Origin: Pararhodobacter zhoushanensis
Lineage (GTDB): Bacteria > Pseudomonadota > Alphaproteobacteria > Rhodobacterales > Rhodobacteraceae
Reading direction: 5' to 3'
Length of the DNA stretch: 64,000 nucleotides
Assembly (NCBI RefSeq): GCF_003990445.1
Contig: NZ_REEZ01000002.1
Location: forward strand, 189,121-253,120
Of this stretch, positions 8,900-17,523 are shown one piece after another (positions within the stretch are counted from its first letter, which is position 1; every line of letters starts with the position of its first letter). The translations under genes were made by a program, and so were the position numbers. Under the pieces are notes generated by a model that worked only from the letters and a program-made list of their open reading frames with translations, did no database searches and was not told the origin of the DNA.

Positions 8900-9462
8900 G
8901 CGCGCCACCCGGCAGCGTTCAGCAGCACGGCGGTTTCCGCCAGCGGCAGGCCGACAACGGCGCTGAACGAGCCTTGAATCCACGGGATAAACGCCCCGGC
9001 ACGGCCTTGGATGCCGTAAGCCCCGGCCTTGCCCTGCCATTCATCGCTGGCGAGGTAGCCGTTCAATTCATCGTCCGACAGGCGCTTCATTTTCACAGCC
9101 GTTTCCACTTCCCGCGTCCAGACCTGTGCACCGCGTTTGACCGCGACGGCTGTGATCACCGAATGGCGACGCCCGCCCAGTAGCATCAGGAATTCCGCCG
9201 CCTGCACCGCCGTTTCCGGCTTGCCCAGAATGCGACGCCCCAGTGCCACGGTGGTATCGGCGCAAAGGACGATCTCATCCTCACCCGCCGTCACCGCCTG
9301 CACCTTTTCCAGGGCCATGCGCGCGCAATAGGGCCGCGGGAGTTCCCGGGCCCTGGGGGTTTCGTCAATGTCAGCGGGGCGTATCGCGTCAGGCGTGACG
9401 CCAATCTGCGCCAGCAGGTCCAGCCGGCGCGGGCTGGCCGAACCTAGAATAAGACGCATCAC
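8896..9462 (-). CDS. maf: Maf family nucleoside-triphosphate pyrophosphatase
   Basis: A house-cleaning enzyme that hydrolyses non-canonical or modified NTPs to NMP and pyrophosphate. The 188-residue protein begins with the family signature [14 protein letters not shown] and contains the catalytic [15 protein letters not shown] and the late [10 protein letters not shown]-like segment ([13 protein letters not shown]). The start may be GTG at 9460-9462 or ATG at 9457-9459; both overlap the infA stop, which implies translational coupling. Confidence 0.95.
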   Translation of the reverse strand: MMRLILGSASPRRLDLLAQIGVTPDAIRPADIDETPRARELPRPYCARMALEKVQAVTAGEDEIVLCADTTVALGRRILGKPETAVQAAEFLMLLGGRRHSVITAVAVKRGAQVWTREVETAVKMKRLSDDELNGYLASDEWQGKAGAYGIQGRAGAFIPWIQGSFSAVVGLPLAETAVLLNAAGWRA

Positions 9463-9677
9463 TTGAAGCGATAGTTGATCCGGCCCTTGGTCAGATCGTA
9501 GGGGGTCATTTCGACTTGAACGCGGTCGCCTGCGAGGACACGGATGCGGTTCTTGCGCATCTTTCCTGCCGTGTGTGCGATGATAACATGGCCGTTTTCC
9601 AGCTCGACCTTGAACGTCGCATTCGGCAAGAGTTCCTTCACGACGCCGGGAAATTCGAGCAGTTCTTCCTTGGCCAT
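9459..9677 (-). CDS. infA: Translation initiation factor IF-1
   Basis: A 72-residue OB-fold protein ([20 protein letters not shown], then [19 protein letters not shown], ending GRINYRFK) that binds the 30S A site with IF-2 and IF-3 during initiation. Its length and sequence are canonical. It is first in the operon with maf, the RNase and yacG. Confidence 0.99.
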   Translation of the reverse strand: MAKEELLEFPGVVKELLPNATFKVELENGHVIIAHTAGKMRKNRIRVLAGDRVQVEMTPYDLTKGRINYRFK

Positions 9678-9721
9678 GGTCTCTCCAAATGGGTATCCGC
9701 CCGCACGAAGCAGGCGATGGC

Positions 9722-9750
9722 GATATGCGCCTTCATTTCAGAAGAATCAA
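9722..9750 (-). promoter_or_regulatory. Candidate infA operon promoter
   Basis: On the minus strand, TTGATT (9745-9750) and CATATC (9722-9727) are separated by 17 bp, about 45 nt before the infA ATG. This is a reasonable sigma-70-type match, inferred from sequence only. Confidence 0.4.
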
Positions 9751-9753
9751 GGT

Positions 9754-10653
9754 TTAACTTGCGCTAATAACCCGCGTCGCGCTCTGGATGCGTTCACTCT
9801 GTTCCGGCCAGTGCGTCAGGTTCAGCACAACGCCGTCAGCGCGGGTTTGTGCAATCTGATCGCGCGACACCGTGGCATAGACCCACCCCGGCACATTCAT
9901 CTCGCCCTCAGCGATAATCCCCGTCGCAGGCCAGTCGCGATCCGGCGGGCCATAGATCGACGCACGGCCGGTGTTCTCTTCCACCCCGACGCACCACGCA
10001 GCCTCACCAACCAACGGCGCATGAACCACAACGCATTGATTTTCCAGCGCCCGCGCCATCGAACCGACACGCACGCGGGTAAATCCGGCGTGGGTTTCGG
10101 TGGTGCTAGGGGCGAGCAGGATTTCGACACCGGCCTCGGCCAGAGCACGCGACAGCAGCGGGAATTCGCTGTCATAGCAAATCACCACGCCAAAGCGTCC
10201 CAGCGGCGTATCGAAGGCAGCCAGTCCGTCGGCACCGGGAATGACATCCCACTCCTCACGCTCGAACCGGGTCATGATTTGCTTGTCCTGATGCCCGATC
10301 AGCCCGTTCGGGCCAAAGAACGACGCCCGGTTGACCGGGCGGTTGCCGATAAACACCGGCCCCGAAGGCGCGAGGATATAGACGCCGTACTCCGCAGCCA
10401 GACGGGCAAAGACCGCATCTGCGGCAGGCTGGTGCCTGGCCACTTCCGACTGTGCCCCCTCAAGATCGCCAGCCACCGCCGCGCCGCCCAGACTGGCCAG
10501 TTCCATTGCGCCGTATTCCGGGAACACCAGCACCTGCGCGCCATTGCCTGCCGCCTCGGCGACCCAGCGCGCGACTTTCGTCTCGAAAGCGTCAAAGCTG
10601 TCGAACCAGTCCAGTGGATAGGCGGCAGCGGCGATGGTCACGGTATTGGTCAT
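9754..10653 (-). CDS. Carbon-nitrogen hydrolase (nitrilase superfamily)
   Basis: A 299-residue cytosolic amidase-type hydrolase. The catalytic triad is visible as Glu46 (FPEYGAMEL), Lys124 (HQDKQIMTRFE) and Cys159 (VVICYDSEFP). The start at 10653 overlaps the GNAT stop (ATGA). In the nitrilase superfamily, one branch has a GNAT acetyltransferase fused at its N-terminus; here the same two activities are encoded by overlapping separate genes. The substrate is unknown. Confidence 0.92.
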   Translation of the reverse strand: MTNTVTIAAAAYPLDWFDSFDAFETKVARWVAEAAGNGAQVLVFPEYGAMELASLGGAAVAGDLEGAQSEVARHQPAADAVFARLAAEYGVYILAPSGPVFIGNRPVNRASFFGPNGLIGHQDKQIMTRFEREEWDVIPGADGLAAFDTPLGRFGVVICYDSEFPLLSRALAEAGVEILLAPSTTETHAGFTRVRVGSMARALENQCVVVHAPLVGEAAWCVGVEENTGRASIYGPPDRDWPATGIIAEGEMNVPGWVYATVSRDQIAQTRADGVVLNLTHWPEQSERIQSATRVISAS

Positions 10654-11231
10654 AGCTCTCGCATCCAGAATTGCAGCGGTTTCTCCGAGTCTACGGTCTC
10701 GCCCAGATCTTTCCACCGGAATTTCGCAACAGCCCCGGCCAAAGGCGCATAGCCCCGCGCCTGCCAGAAGGCATCCAAGGGCCGATACCCGGAGGGGCGA
10801 GCAGGGTGATTCTCCGGGCGCTGCACCGCACAAAATGCAACATAACGGCGACCAAGGGATCGTGCATGCGCTTCACGGCTGTCAAAAAAGCGATGCCCGG
10901 TGCCTTTGCCCCGATACGCGGGCAACAGCACCGACTCGGCGCAATAGAAAATGTCTGACAGCGCCAGCCCGGTTTGCGAGAACGCGGTCGCGAAGTCGTC
11001 GGCGTGGTCTTCCATCGGCGTCCCCGTCGCCGCACCGACCAGCGACTCACCGTCGAAGGCCCCTACCAGCACCGCACGCGCACTGGTGCGATAGTGCTCA
11101 AGATAGCGCCGCTCATAGGCCAGATCGCCGTCATAGAGATACGGCCAGTCCCGAAACACGGCGATCCGCAGCCGCCCCACATCGTCCAGCGCCGCGCTCA
11201 GCGCCGGGCCGGTGAGCGCCTCGACCCTCAC
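10650..11231 (-). CDS. GNAT family N-acetyltransferase
   Basis: A 193-residue acyl-CoA-dependent acyltransferase. Acetyl-CoA binding motif A is ESVLLPAYRGKGTGHRFFD (Arg/Lys-Gly-x-Gly pyrophosphate loop), followed by VAFCAVQRPENHP. It is translationally coupled on both sides (ATGA overlaps) to an NTF2-like protein upstream and a carbon-nitrogen hydrolase downstream, so the three gene products probably act in one small pathway. Confidence 0.9.
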   Translation of the reverse strand: MRVEALTGPALSAALDDVGRLRIAVFRDWPYLYDGDLAYERRYLEHYRTSARAVLVGAFDGESLVGAATGTPMEDHADDFATAFSQTGLALSDIFYCAESVLLPAYRGKGTGHRFFDSREAHARSLGRRYVAFCAVQRPENHPARPSGYRPLDAFWQARGYAPLAGAVAKFRWKDLGETVDSEKPLQFWMREL

Positions 11232-11638
11232 GCGCTGACCTGCGCGATCCAGTCTTGCAGGTTGTAGTAGGTGGTGACGCGGGTGATCTTGCCGTCCTTG
11301 AGGCTGAAGAACCCCCCGGCGGGCAGCACATAGGTCTGGCCGTGTGCCTCGGGCAGACCCGGATCGGTTTTCAGATAGGTGCCGTTGACGGTGAATTCCG
11401 CCGCCCCGCGCGTGCCATCCTCGCTGCCATAGACCACCAGATCGGTGAGCCGCTCCTTATAGGTTTCGGACATATGCGCGCAGAACTCGGCGAAAGCCGC
11501 TTTGCCCAGACGCGTCGCGCCCTCGTTCACATGATGGGCGAAATCGTCGTGCAGGCAGTCCACCATTCCGGCGACATCGCCCGCGTTGAAGGCGTCGTAA
11601 TAGGCTTGGATCGTGGCGCGGGCGGATTGCGAGGGCAT
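11228..11638 (-). CDS. NTF2/SnoaL-like (ketosteroid isomerase-related) protein
   Basis: A 136-residue cone-fold protein. It has the typical SnoaL/NTF2 opening (ARATIQAYYDAFNAGDVAGMVDCLHDDFAHHVNEG) and a closing strand with KITRVTTYYNLQDWI. Such proteins are isomerases, cyclases or binding proteins; the specific role here is unknown. It is the first gene of the NTF2-GNAT-nitrilase operon. Confidence 0.88.
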   Translation of the reverse strand: MPSQSARATIQAYYDAFNAGDVAGMVDCLHDDFAHHVNEGATRLGKAAFAEFCAHMSETYKERLTDLVVYGSEDGTRGAAEFTVNGTYLKTDPGLPEAHGQTYVLPAGGFFSLKDGKITRVTTYYNLQDWIAQVSA

Positions 11639-11739
11639 CGGGTTCTCCTGATTTTCGCAGGCAGGATACCCAAGTCATTTGCGGGCGAAAGCCCCAAAGA
11701 CGTGGCAGCGGGCCGGTTGCTCACCGACCCCCTACACGA

Positions 11740-12591
11740 TTATGCCAGAGCGGCGGCGACGGCGTCTTTCAGCGGGGTCGTCGGACGTCCGATCAGGCGC
11801 GACAGGGTGTGGCTGTCATCGAACAGAGCGCCCTCACCCGCCTTTGCGTCGCTGTCGGCGAAGATCATCGCAGCACCTTCGGGCAGGCCGAAGCTTTTCA
11901 GCAGATCGGCATAGGCGGCCTGCGGCATCGGCGCGTAGGCGACGGGCTTGCCCGCTTGCGCAGCAACCTCGGCGGCGAATTCGGCCATGGTGAAGGCCTC
12001 GTCCCCGGCCAGCTCATAGACCTTGCCGGCATGCGCATTGTCGGCTGCAACCACGGCGATCGCCTCGGCGAAATCGGCGCGGGTGGCCGGGGCAATCTTG
12101 GCCGAGGCGTTCGCACCGACAACAGCACCGGCGGCGATCGCGCCCGCCAGAGTGCCGGTGTAGTTCTCAAAGTACCAGCCGTTGCGCAGCACCGTCGCGG
12201 TCAGGCTGGAGGCTGCCAGCGCAGCCTCGGTCGCAATGTGATCCTGCGCCAGCAGCATCGGCGAGGCATCGCCTTTCAGGATCGAGGTATAGACGATGCG
12301 GCCCACGCCCGCCTGTTCAGCCGCCGCGATGACATTGCGATGCTGGCCCGCGCGATCGTTGAAATCGCTCGACGAAATCAGCACCAGCACATCCACACCT
12401 TTGAGCGGCGCCGCCAGCGTGGCGGGGGCGGTGTAATCAAACGCCCGGGCTTCGATGCCGAGATCGACGGCTTTGGCCGGATCGCGCACCAGCGCAACCA
12501 GCGTGGCACCGCGGGCGCGGGTTTTCAGGGCGGCGATGGCGAGACGGCCGAGCTGGCCGGTGGCGCCGGTGATGGCGATGGTCTGTGTCAT
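11740..12591 (-). CDS. NAD(P)H:quinone oxidoreductase, QorB-like
   Basis: A 283-residue NmrA/atypical SDR. The nucleotide-binding start is ITGATGQLGRLAI, and it contains LISSSDFNDRAGQHRNVI, VLRNGWYFENY and a C-terminal FDDSHTLSRLIGRPTTPL. These blocks match Escherichia coli QorB (YtfG) along its length, an enzyme that reduces quinones with NADPH. It is divergent from an HxlR regulator with a strong palindrome between them, the same arrangement as E. coli ytfG/ytfH. Confidence 0.9.
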   Translation of the reverse strand: MTQTIAITGATGQLGRLAIAALKTRARGATLVALVRDPAKAVDLGIEARAFDYTAPATLAAPLKGVDVLVLISSSDFNDRAGQHRNVIAAAEQAGVGRIVYTSILKGDASPMLLAQDHIATEAALAASSLTATVLRNGWYFENYTGTLAGAIAAGAVVGANASAKIAPATRADFAEAIAVVAADNAHAGKVYELAGDEAFTMAEFAAEVAAQAGKPVAYAPMPQAAYADLLKSFGLPEGAAMIFADSDAKAGEGALFDDSHTLSRLIGRPTTPLKDAVAAALA

Positions 12592-12629
12592 GGTATCCTC
12601 ACAGGGTTGATGAGGGAGACATAGACCTT

Positions 12630-12648
12630 TACTTACGAAACGTAAGTA
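12630..12648. promoter_or_regulatory. Palindromic operator between qorB-like and HxlR genes
   Basis: A perfect inverted repeat, TACTTACG-AAA-CGTAAGTA, lies midway between the divergent starts at 12591 and 12687. It is the obvious binding site for the HxlR regulator and could control both genes. Confidence 0.75.
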
Positions 12649-12686
12649 CCTACATAAATGTTAGTGTAAGATTTCCGGAGACGACC

Positions 12687-13118
12687 ATGACCCCCGCGCA
12701 ATCCGCCCAAAACATGCTCGACGCGATGGCGCGCGGCAATGTTCTGGCCCCCGACTGCCCCTCGCGCGCCGTGCTGCAACATTTGACCAGCCGCTGGGGG
12801 GTTCTGGTGATGGCGGTGCTGGCCACCGGAACCTACCGCTTTGCCGCCCTGCGCCGCAAAATCGGCGGGGTCAGCGAGCGGATGCTGGCGCAGACCCTGC
12901 AGCAGCTGGAGGGCGACGGTTTTGTGCATCGCAAGGATTATGGCGAGGTGCCGCCGCGGGTCGAATACTCGCTGACCCCGCTGGGCGAGACGGCGGCGCA
13001 ACATCTGGTCGGACTGGTCGGCTGGATCGAGGGGGCCTTGGGCGAGATCCTGTCCGCCCATCAGCCTGCACGTGATCTCAGCGCGTCGCCGGACCAAACC
13101 GCTCCTGCATCCGCTTGA
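12687..13118 (+). CDS. HxlR-family regulator, QorR-like
   Basis: A 143-residue winged-helix regulator. The start at 12687 follows a CCGGAG ribosome-binding site. The HTH reads LTSRWGVLVMAVLATGTYRFAALRRKIGGVSERMLAQTLQQLEGDGFV. Cys24 in PDCPSR lies where redox/quinone-sensing relatives (YodB, QorR type) carry their conserved N-terminal Cys. It probably represses the divergent quinone oxidoreductase until quinones or oxidants modify that Cys; this is inference. The 3' end overlaps the LMW phosphatase gene on the other strand by 41 bp. Confidence 0.9.
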   Translation: MTPAQSAQNMLDAMARGNVLAPDCPSRAVLQHLTSRWGVLVMAVLATGTYRFAALRRKIGGVSERMLAQTLQQLEGDGFVHRKDYGEVPPRVEYSLTPLGETAAQHLVGLVGWIEGALGEILSAHQPARDLSASPDQTAPASA

Positions 13119-13539
13119 CGATCTGATCGCGGGTCTGACGGTAGGCCTGCAGCTTTGTCTCGCGCGTTTCGCCCAGTCCCGTGGGGTCCATGATCGGCCA
13201 GTATTCCACGTTGACATGCGCATAGCGCGTCATCTCCAACGCCATGCGCTGGCTGGCGGGTGACAGCGAGATGATCAGATCAAAGCCTGACAGATCATCG
13301 CCCCACTCGACCATCTCATCGAAACTGCGCGAGCGGTGGCGCGACAACTCGACGCCGATCTCGGCACTGACAGTGACGGCGAAGCCGTCGATCTCCAGAT
13401 CGTTGTAAACGCCCGCGGACTGGACATAGGCGCGCTGACCGTAGAGCTGCTTCATCAGCCCCTCTGCCATCGGCGAACGCACGGAATTGTGGTCGCAGCA
13501 AAACAGAATGGAACTGGGAAAGGGTTCGCCCAAGATCAC
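13078..13539 (-). CDS. Low-molecular-weight protein-tyrosine-phosphatase family protein
   Basis: A 153-residue protein with the active-site loop CX5R-S (Cys15 in CDHNSVRS) and a later Asp in MDPTGLGE as general acid. These are the LMW phosphatase/arsenate reductase fold residues. GTG at 13537-13539 is the likely start and overlaps the UPF0262 stop (GTGA). The pairing with UPF0262 is widespread in alphaproteobacteria. The substrate is unknown. Confidence 0.88.
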   Translation of the reverse strand: MILGEPFPSSILFCCDHNSVRSPMAEGLMKQLYGQRAYVQSAGVYNDLEIDGFAVTVSAEIGVELSRHRSRSFDEMVEWGDDLSGFDLIISLSPASQRMALEMTRYAHVNVEYWPIMDPTGLGETRETKLQAYRQTRDQIVKRMQERFGPATR

Positions 13540-14015
13540 GCCCCGCGATTCAGCACGCTGATCAAGGTGAAAAGGCGGCGCGCGGTGTCGAGATCGATCT
13601 CGGCTTTACCCTCGAGCCGCTCTTGCAACACCCGCGCCCCTTCGTTGTGGATGCCGCGACGGGCCATGTCTATCGCCTCAATCTGGCTGGGCGGCAGGCG
13701 TTTCACCGCATCGAAATAGCTGGCGCAGATCTGGTCGTAATCCTTGACCACCTGCCGGAACGGCCCGAGCGACAGGTGCATCTCACCTACCAAAGCCCCG
13801 GTTTCCTGACTGATCTCGACGACCAACCGCCGGTCGCGGATCGCCAGTGCCAGCCGGTAGGGCCCTTCAGGCACGCTGCGACCTTCGCGCTGCGGCAGCG
13901 TGAAGCAATTCTCCTCCAGCAGATCGAACACCGCGACCTTGCGCTCCTGCTCCATCTCGGGCGTTGGAGCTGGCAGGCCGGAATCGTCGATGTCGATGTG
14001 GCAGATGCGGTTCAT
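13536..14015 (-). CDS. UPF0262 family protein
   Basis: A 159-residue protein of the uncharacterised family UPF0262, confined largely to alphaproteobacteria. Recognisable blocks are ERKVAVFDLLEENCF, LALAIRDRRLVVEI and HLSLGPFRQVVKDYDQICASYFDAV, with GIHNEGARVL near the end. It is predicted cytosolic, and the function is unknown. It is translationally coupled to the downstream LMW phosphatase gene. Confidence 0.9.
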   Translation of the reverse strand: MNRICHIDIDDSGLPAPTPEMEQERKVAVFDLLEENCFTLPQREGRSVPEGPYRLALAIRDRRLVVEISQETGALVGEMHLSLGPFRQVVKDYDQICASYFDAVKRLPPSQIEAIDMARRGIHNEGARVLQERLEGKAEIDLDTARRLFTLISVLNRGA

Positions 14016-14131
14016 TCACGTGGCTTTCGTCGTTTGCCCCATGGTGATGCCCCAGCGCACCTCCGGGATCAAGGCGCGATTGGCGGCCAAGGCAGGGGGG
14101 CTAGCCCCCCTCTGCGCGTGCCGCGCATTCA

Positions 14132-14216
14132 CCCCCCAGGATATTTGCAGCATAAAGTTGGGCGTTAAGGGTTTGTTAACCGCACCTTCTTTGCTCTTCA
14201 AATATCCACCAGGGGG
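14132..14216. repeat. Intergenic repeat copies 2 and 3, inverted pair
   Basis: Copy 2 (14132-14162) reads CCCCCCAGGATATTTGCAGC and continues into ATAAAGTTGGG. Copy 3 (14197-14216) is TTCAAATATCCACCAGGGGG in the opposite sense. Both share the GGATATTT core with the other intergenic copies. Confidence 0.75.
14165..14180. promoter_or_regulatory. CtrA-type box TTAA-N7-TTAAC
   Basis: TTAAGGGTTTGTTAAC matches the alphaproteobacterial CtrA consensus exactly. It lies about 150 bp upstream of the UPF0262 start and within repeat-associated sequence, so function is uncertain. Confidence 0.5.
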
Positions 14217-14311
14217 TCCGGGGGACGCGTGCGTCCCCCGAGCGGGGTGTGGGGCGGGCCCCACAGCGGCGCGAGACCCCTCGATGGGGTCGAGCGCCGC
14301 TCTTCCCCGGT

Positions 14312-16831
14312 TTATTCCTGCGCGCGCAGGATGCCCGCCGGGCGCGCCGCCAGCGGCCGCCAGGCAAAGAGCAGCCCGGCCAGCAGCACAGCGACAACGC
14401 CCCCCACCACGATCAGCAGCGCCGAGAGTGGCTCGAACCGGTAGGGCAGATCCATGACCTGCACGAGGATTGCCCAAGCTGCCAGAGCGCCTGCGCCGAT
14501 CGCCACCAGCCCTGCTGCCGCCCCCATCAGCGCCGAGCGCAGGGCGAAGCTGGCGAGGATGCGCCCTCGCGTGGCGCCCAGTGTCTTGAGCACCGCCGCC
14601 TCGAACACCCGCGCGCGTTCGCCTGCCGCGGCGGCACCGATCAGCACGACAAAGCCCGTTGCCAGCGTCGCCAGCGCGGCCAGCGAGGTGGCCGCCGCCA
14701 GCGCCCCGAAAGCCTCGACCACCCGCTGCGCCGCCTCGCGGATCGGGATCGCGGTCACGTTGGGAAACGCAGTGCCCAGCGCGCGCAGGATTGTGCCCTC
14801 GGACCCCTCGGGGGCGCGGGCGGTCGCGATTACGGTATGCGGCGCGCCGGCAAAAGCGCCGGGGTTGAAGGTCATCACAAAGCCAATACCGCCCGTGCGG
14901 AAATCCAGCTCGCGGAAGTTGGCGATGGTGCCGGTGATGTCGCGGCCCATGACGTTGACCGTAATCGTGTCGCCGAGGGCAAGGCCCAGCTCGGCCCCCT
15001 CCTCGGCCCCGAAGGAAATCAGCGGGGGGCCGTCGTAATCCTCGGGCCACCACGTGCCTTGGGTCAGCCGCAACCCGCCCTGATCGGCGGCATAGGTCAC
15101 GCCCCGGTCGCCGCGAAGCACCCAGTGATTGCCATATTCGCTGGATGGCCGACCGTTGATCTGCGCGATCACGCCGCGCAATTGCGGCGCGGTCTGGATG
15201 TCACTGACCCCGTCAAAACCGCCGAGCATGGCGCTGAACGGCGCGACCTGATCGGGTTGCAGGTCCAGAAAGAAGAACGACGGCGCGCGGTCGGGCATCT
15301 GGGTCGAGATGGCGTTGCGCAGGTTGGCGTCGATCTGCCCGACGGTCGCCAGAACCGTCAGCCCCAGCCCCAGTGAGAGCACCACAGCCACCGCGCCCTC
15401 GCGCGGGTTGCCCACCGCGCCCAGCGCCAACCGCAGCGCGGTATGGCCGCGCAGCGCCTTGGCCCGCGACGCGCGTCGCGACAGAGCGCGCAGCCCCAGC
15501 GCCACCAGCGCCAGAATGCCCAGCGCTACGGCGATGCCGATGGCAGCCCCCAGCGCCAGTTGCCACGTCCCCGAGAACCAGACCGCCGCGCCGATCAGCG
15601 CGGCGACCGAGAGCGCCAGCGCCAGCATCGGCAGGGCGCCGGGCCGGGCCCGCGACTCGGTGCCGATCCCGCGATAGAGAGCGGCGGCGCGGACGCTTTG
15701 GACGCGGGCCAGCGGCCAGAGGGTAAAGACCAGCGCGGTGAGCGCGCCGTAAAGCGCGGCCTCGGCCAGCGGGCGAGGGTAGATCCCGGCGGCAATCGGC
15801 ACAGGCAGGCTGCTCTGCGCCAGCGGCGTCGCCAGCAGCACAGCCCCCGCGCCAAGCGCCAGCCCCAGCGCCACGCCAACCAGCGTCAGCACGCCGATTT
15901 GGATGAAATAAATCGCGAAGATCGTCCGGCCCTCGGCCCCAAGCGTCTTGAGCGTAGCGATCACGCCGGTCTTGCCGTCGAGATAAGCGCGCACGGCAGA
16001 GGACACGCCGATGCCGCCCACCGCCAGCCCGGCCAGCCCGACCAGCACCAGAAACGCGCCGATCCGGTCGACAAAACGGGCCACCCCCGGTTCGGCCCGC
16101 GTGGCGTCGCGCCAGCGGATGCCAGCATCGTGGAAGGTGTCGATGAGCGAGGCACGGACGCGTTCCAGCGTGTCACCGTCACGCAGCACCAGACGGTAAG
16201 ACGTGTCATAGAGCGAGCCTGCGCCAAGCAGCCCGGAGCCTGCCAGCGCCTCGGTCGCGACGATGCTACGCGGGCCGAAACCGAAGCTGGTGCCGACAGA
16301 ATCCGGCTCGCGGATCACCGCCGTCATCAAGGCGAAATCCTGCGTGCCCATGCGCACCGTATCGCCGATGCTCAGGCCCAGCCGGTCAATCAGCAGCGGG
16401 TCCAGCGCCGCACCGGGCAAGCCCCCCTGCCCGGCCAGCATCGTTTGCACGCTCATCGGCGGGTCAAATTCGGGCGCGCCGATCAGCGGCCAGGTGTCAT
16501 CAATCGCCTTGACCTGCGTCAGTGCCCGTTCGCCATCGGGCGAGACAGCCATCGAGCGGAAATCGACGACCTCGCCCCAGGCCGCCGCCTGCGTATCAAG
16601 CCAGGCGCGCTCGGCCTCGTCGGCGAAGCGGTAGGTCATGCGCAGCTCGGCATCGCCGCCCAGCAGCGCACGGCCTTCGCGCGCCAGACCGGCCTCGATC
16701 GCGGCGCGGACCGAGCCGACGGCGGCAATTGCCCCGACGCCCAGCACCAGACAGAGCAGGAAGATGCGGAATCCGGCAATCCCGCTGCGCAGCTCGCGCC
16801 GGGCCAGGATTGCGGCAAGCGCAAGGGTCAT
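14312..16831 (-). CDS. ABC transporter permease, YbbP/FtsX-like
   Basis: An 839-residue membrane protein. One N-terminal helix (about residues 18-42) is followed by a large periplasmic domain, then FtsX-type three-helix blocks at about residues 260-440 and a duplicated set near the C-terminus (about 715-835). The order MTLALAAILARRELRSG, FRIFLLCLVLGVGAIAAVGS and later IGVSSAVRAYLDGKTGVIATLKTLGA is typical of the YbbP family. The ATG overlaps the ATPase stop (ATGA). With YbbA and TesA next to it, the unit resembles E. coli ybbP-ybbA-tesA; transported substrate unknown. Confidence 0.92.
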   Translation of the reverse strand: MTLALAAILARRELRSGIAGFRIFLLCLVLGVGAIAAVGSVRAAIEAGLAREGRALLGGDAELRMTYRFADEAERAWLDTQAAAWGEVVDFRSMAVSPDGERALTQVKAIDDTWPLIGAPEFDPPMSVQTMLAGQGGLPGAALDPLLIDRLGLSIGDTVRMGTQDFALMTAVIREPDSVGTSFGFGPRSIVATEALAGSGLLGAGSLYDTSYRLVLRDGDTLERVRASLIDTFHDAGIRWRDATRAEPGVARFVDRIGAFLVLVGLAGLAVGGIGVSSAVRAYLDGKTGVIATLKTLGAEGRTIFAIYFIQIGVLTLVGVALGLALGAGAVLLATPLAQSSLPVPIAAGIYPRPLAEAALYGALTALVFTLWPLARVQSVRAAALYRGIGTESRARPGALPMLALALSVAALIGAAVWFSGTWQLALGAAIGIAVALGILALVALGLRALSRRASRAKALRGHTALRLALGAVGNPREGAVAVVLSLGLGLTVLATVGQIDANLRNAISTQMPDRAPSFFFLDLQPDQVAPFSAMLGGFDGVSDIQTAPQLRGVIAQINGRPSSEYGNHWVLRGDRGVTYAADQGGLRLTQGTWWPEDYDGPPLISFGAEEGAELGLALGDTITVNVMGRDITGTIANFRELDFRTGGIGFVMTFNPGAFAGAPHTVIATARAPEGSEGTILRALGTAFPNVTAIPIREAAQRVVEAFGALAAATSLAALATLATGFVVLIGAAAAGERARVFEAAVLKTLGATRGRILASFALRSALMGAAAGLVAIGAGALAAWAILVQVMDLPYRFEPLSALLIVVGGVVAVLLAGLLFAWRPLAARPAGILRAQE

Positions 16832-17523
16832 GCGCTAACCTCGGCCCGGGTTTCGGTCTCGATCTTGCCGTCGCGCAGGTGGATCACCCGGTCGCAGCGC
16901 GCGGCGAGTTCCGGGGAATGGGTGACCAACACCAGCGTCGCGCCGTGGCGGTCGCGCAATCCGAACAGCAAATCCATGATCGCCTGCCCGTTTGGACCGT
17001 CGAGGTTGCCGGTCGGCTCATCGGCCAGCAGGATCGCGGGCCGGGGCACGGCGGCGCGGGCCAGAGCGACGCGCTGCTGCTCGCCGCCCGACATCTGCGC
17101 GGGGTAGTGGTGGATACGCGACCCGAGGCCGACGGCGGTCAGCTCGGCATCGGCCCGCTCGAACGCGTCCTTGTGGCCGGCCAGTTCCAGCGGCGTGGCG
17201 ACGTTTTCCAGCGCGGTCATCGTGGGGATCAGGTGAAAGGACTGGAAGACGACGCCCATATTGCCGCGCCGGAAGCGCGCCAAAGCGTCCTCATTCATCG
17301 TGGTCAGATCCTGCCCCAGCGCTCTGACCGAGCCGCTGGTCGCGCTCTCCAACCCGCCCATCAGCATCAGCAACGAGGACTTGCCCGAGCCGGACGGGCC
17401 CACCAGACCAATGGACTGGCCGCGTTCAACGTCCAGTGAGATGCCCTTGAGGATCTCGACAGGGCCGGCATTGCCCTGCAAGGTCAGGCAGGCATCCTTG
17501 AGGGACAGAACGGGTTCGGGCAT
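16828..17523 (-). CDS. ABC transporter ATP-binding protein, YbbA-like
   Basis: A 231-residue MacB/LolD-class ATPase. It has Walker A GPSGSGKSS, the signature MSGGEQQRVALARA, Walker B ILLADEPTGNLD and a switch His (VLVTHSPELA). The start ATG at 17523 is chosen for homologue length; its codon overlaps the antisense ATG of the divergent tesA gene (CATG, 17521-17524). It energises the YbbP-like permease with which it overlaps. Confidence 0.93.
   Translation of the reverse strand: MPEPVLSLKDACLTLQGNAGPVEILKGISLDVERGQSIGLVGPSGSGKSSLLMLMGGLESATSGSVRALGQDLTTMNEDALARFRRGNMGVVFQSFHLIPTMTALENVATPLELAGHKDAFERADAELTAVGLGSRIHHYPAQMSGGEQQRVALARAAVPRPAILLADEPTGNLDGPNGQAIMDLLFGLRDRHGATLVLVTHSPELAARCDRVIHLRDGKIETETRAEVSA

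Larger units (their letters stand above)
14016..14311. other. Gene-free 296 bp with two repeat copies
   Basis: No gene is visible. It holds a GGGGGGCTAGCCCCCC palindrome (14095-14110), two intergenic repeat copies in opposite orientation (14132-14162 and 14197-14216), a TTAA-N7-TTAAC site between them, and two further GC-rich inverted repeats (14220-14239 and about 14252-14263). It separates the end of the permease gene from the UPF0262 start. Confidence 0.7.

Noticed and set aside
15443-17107. A 554-codon + strand frame opposite the permease and ATPase genes
   Set aside because: Arg-rich shadow; the minus strand encodes clear ABC transporter proteins.
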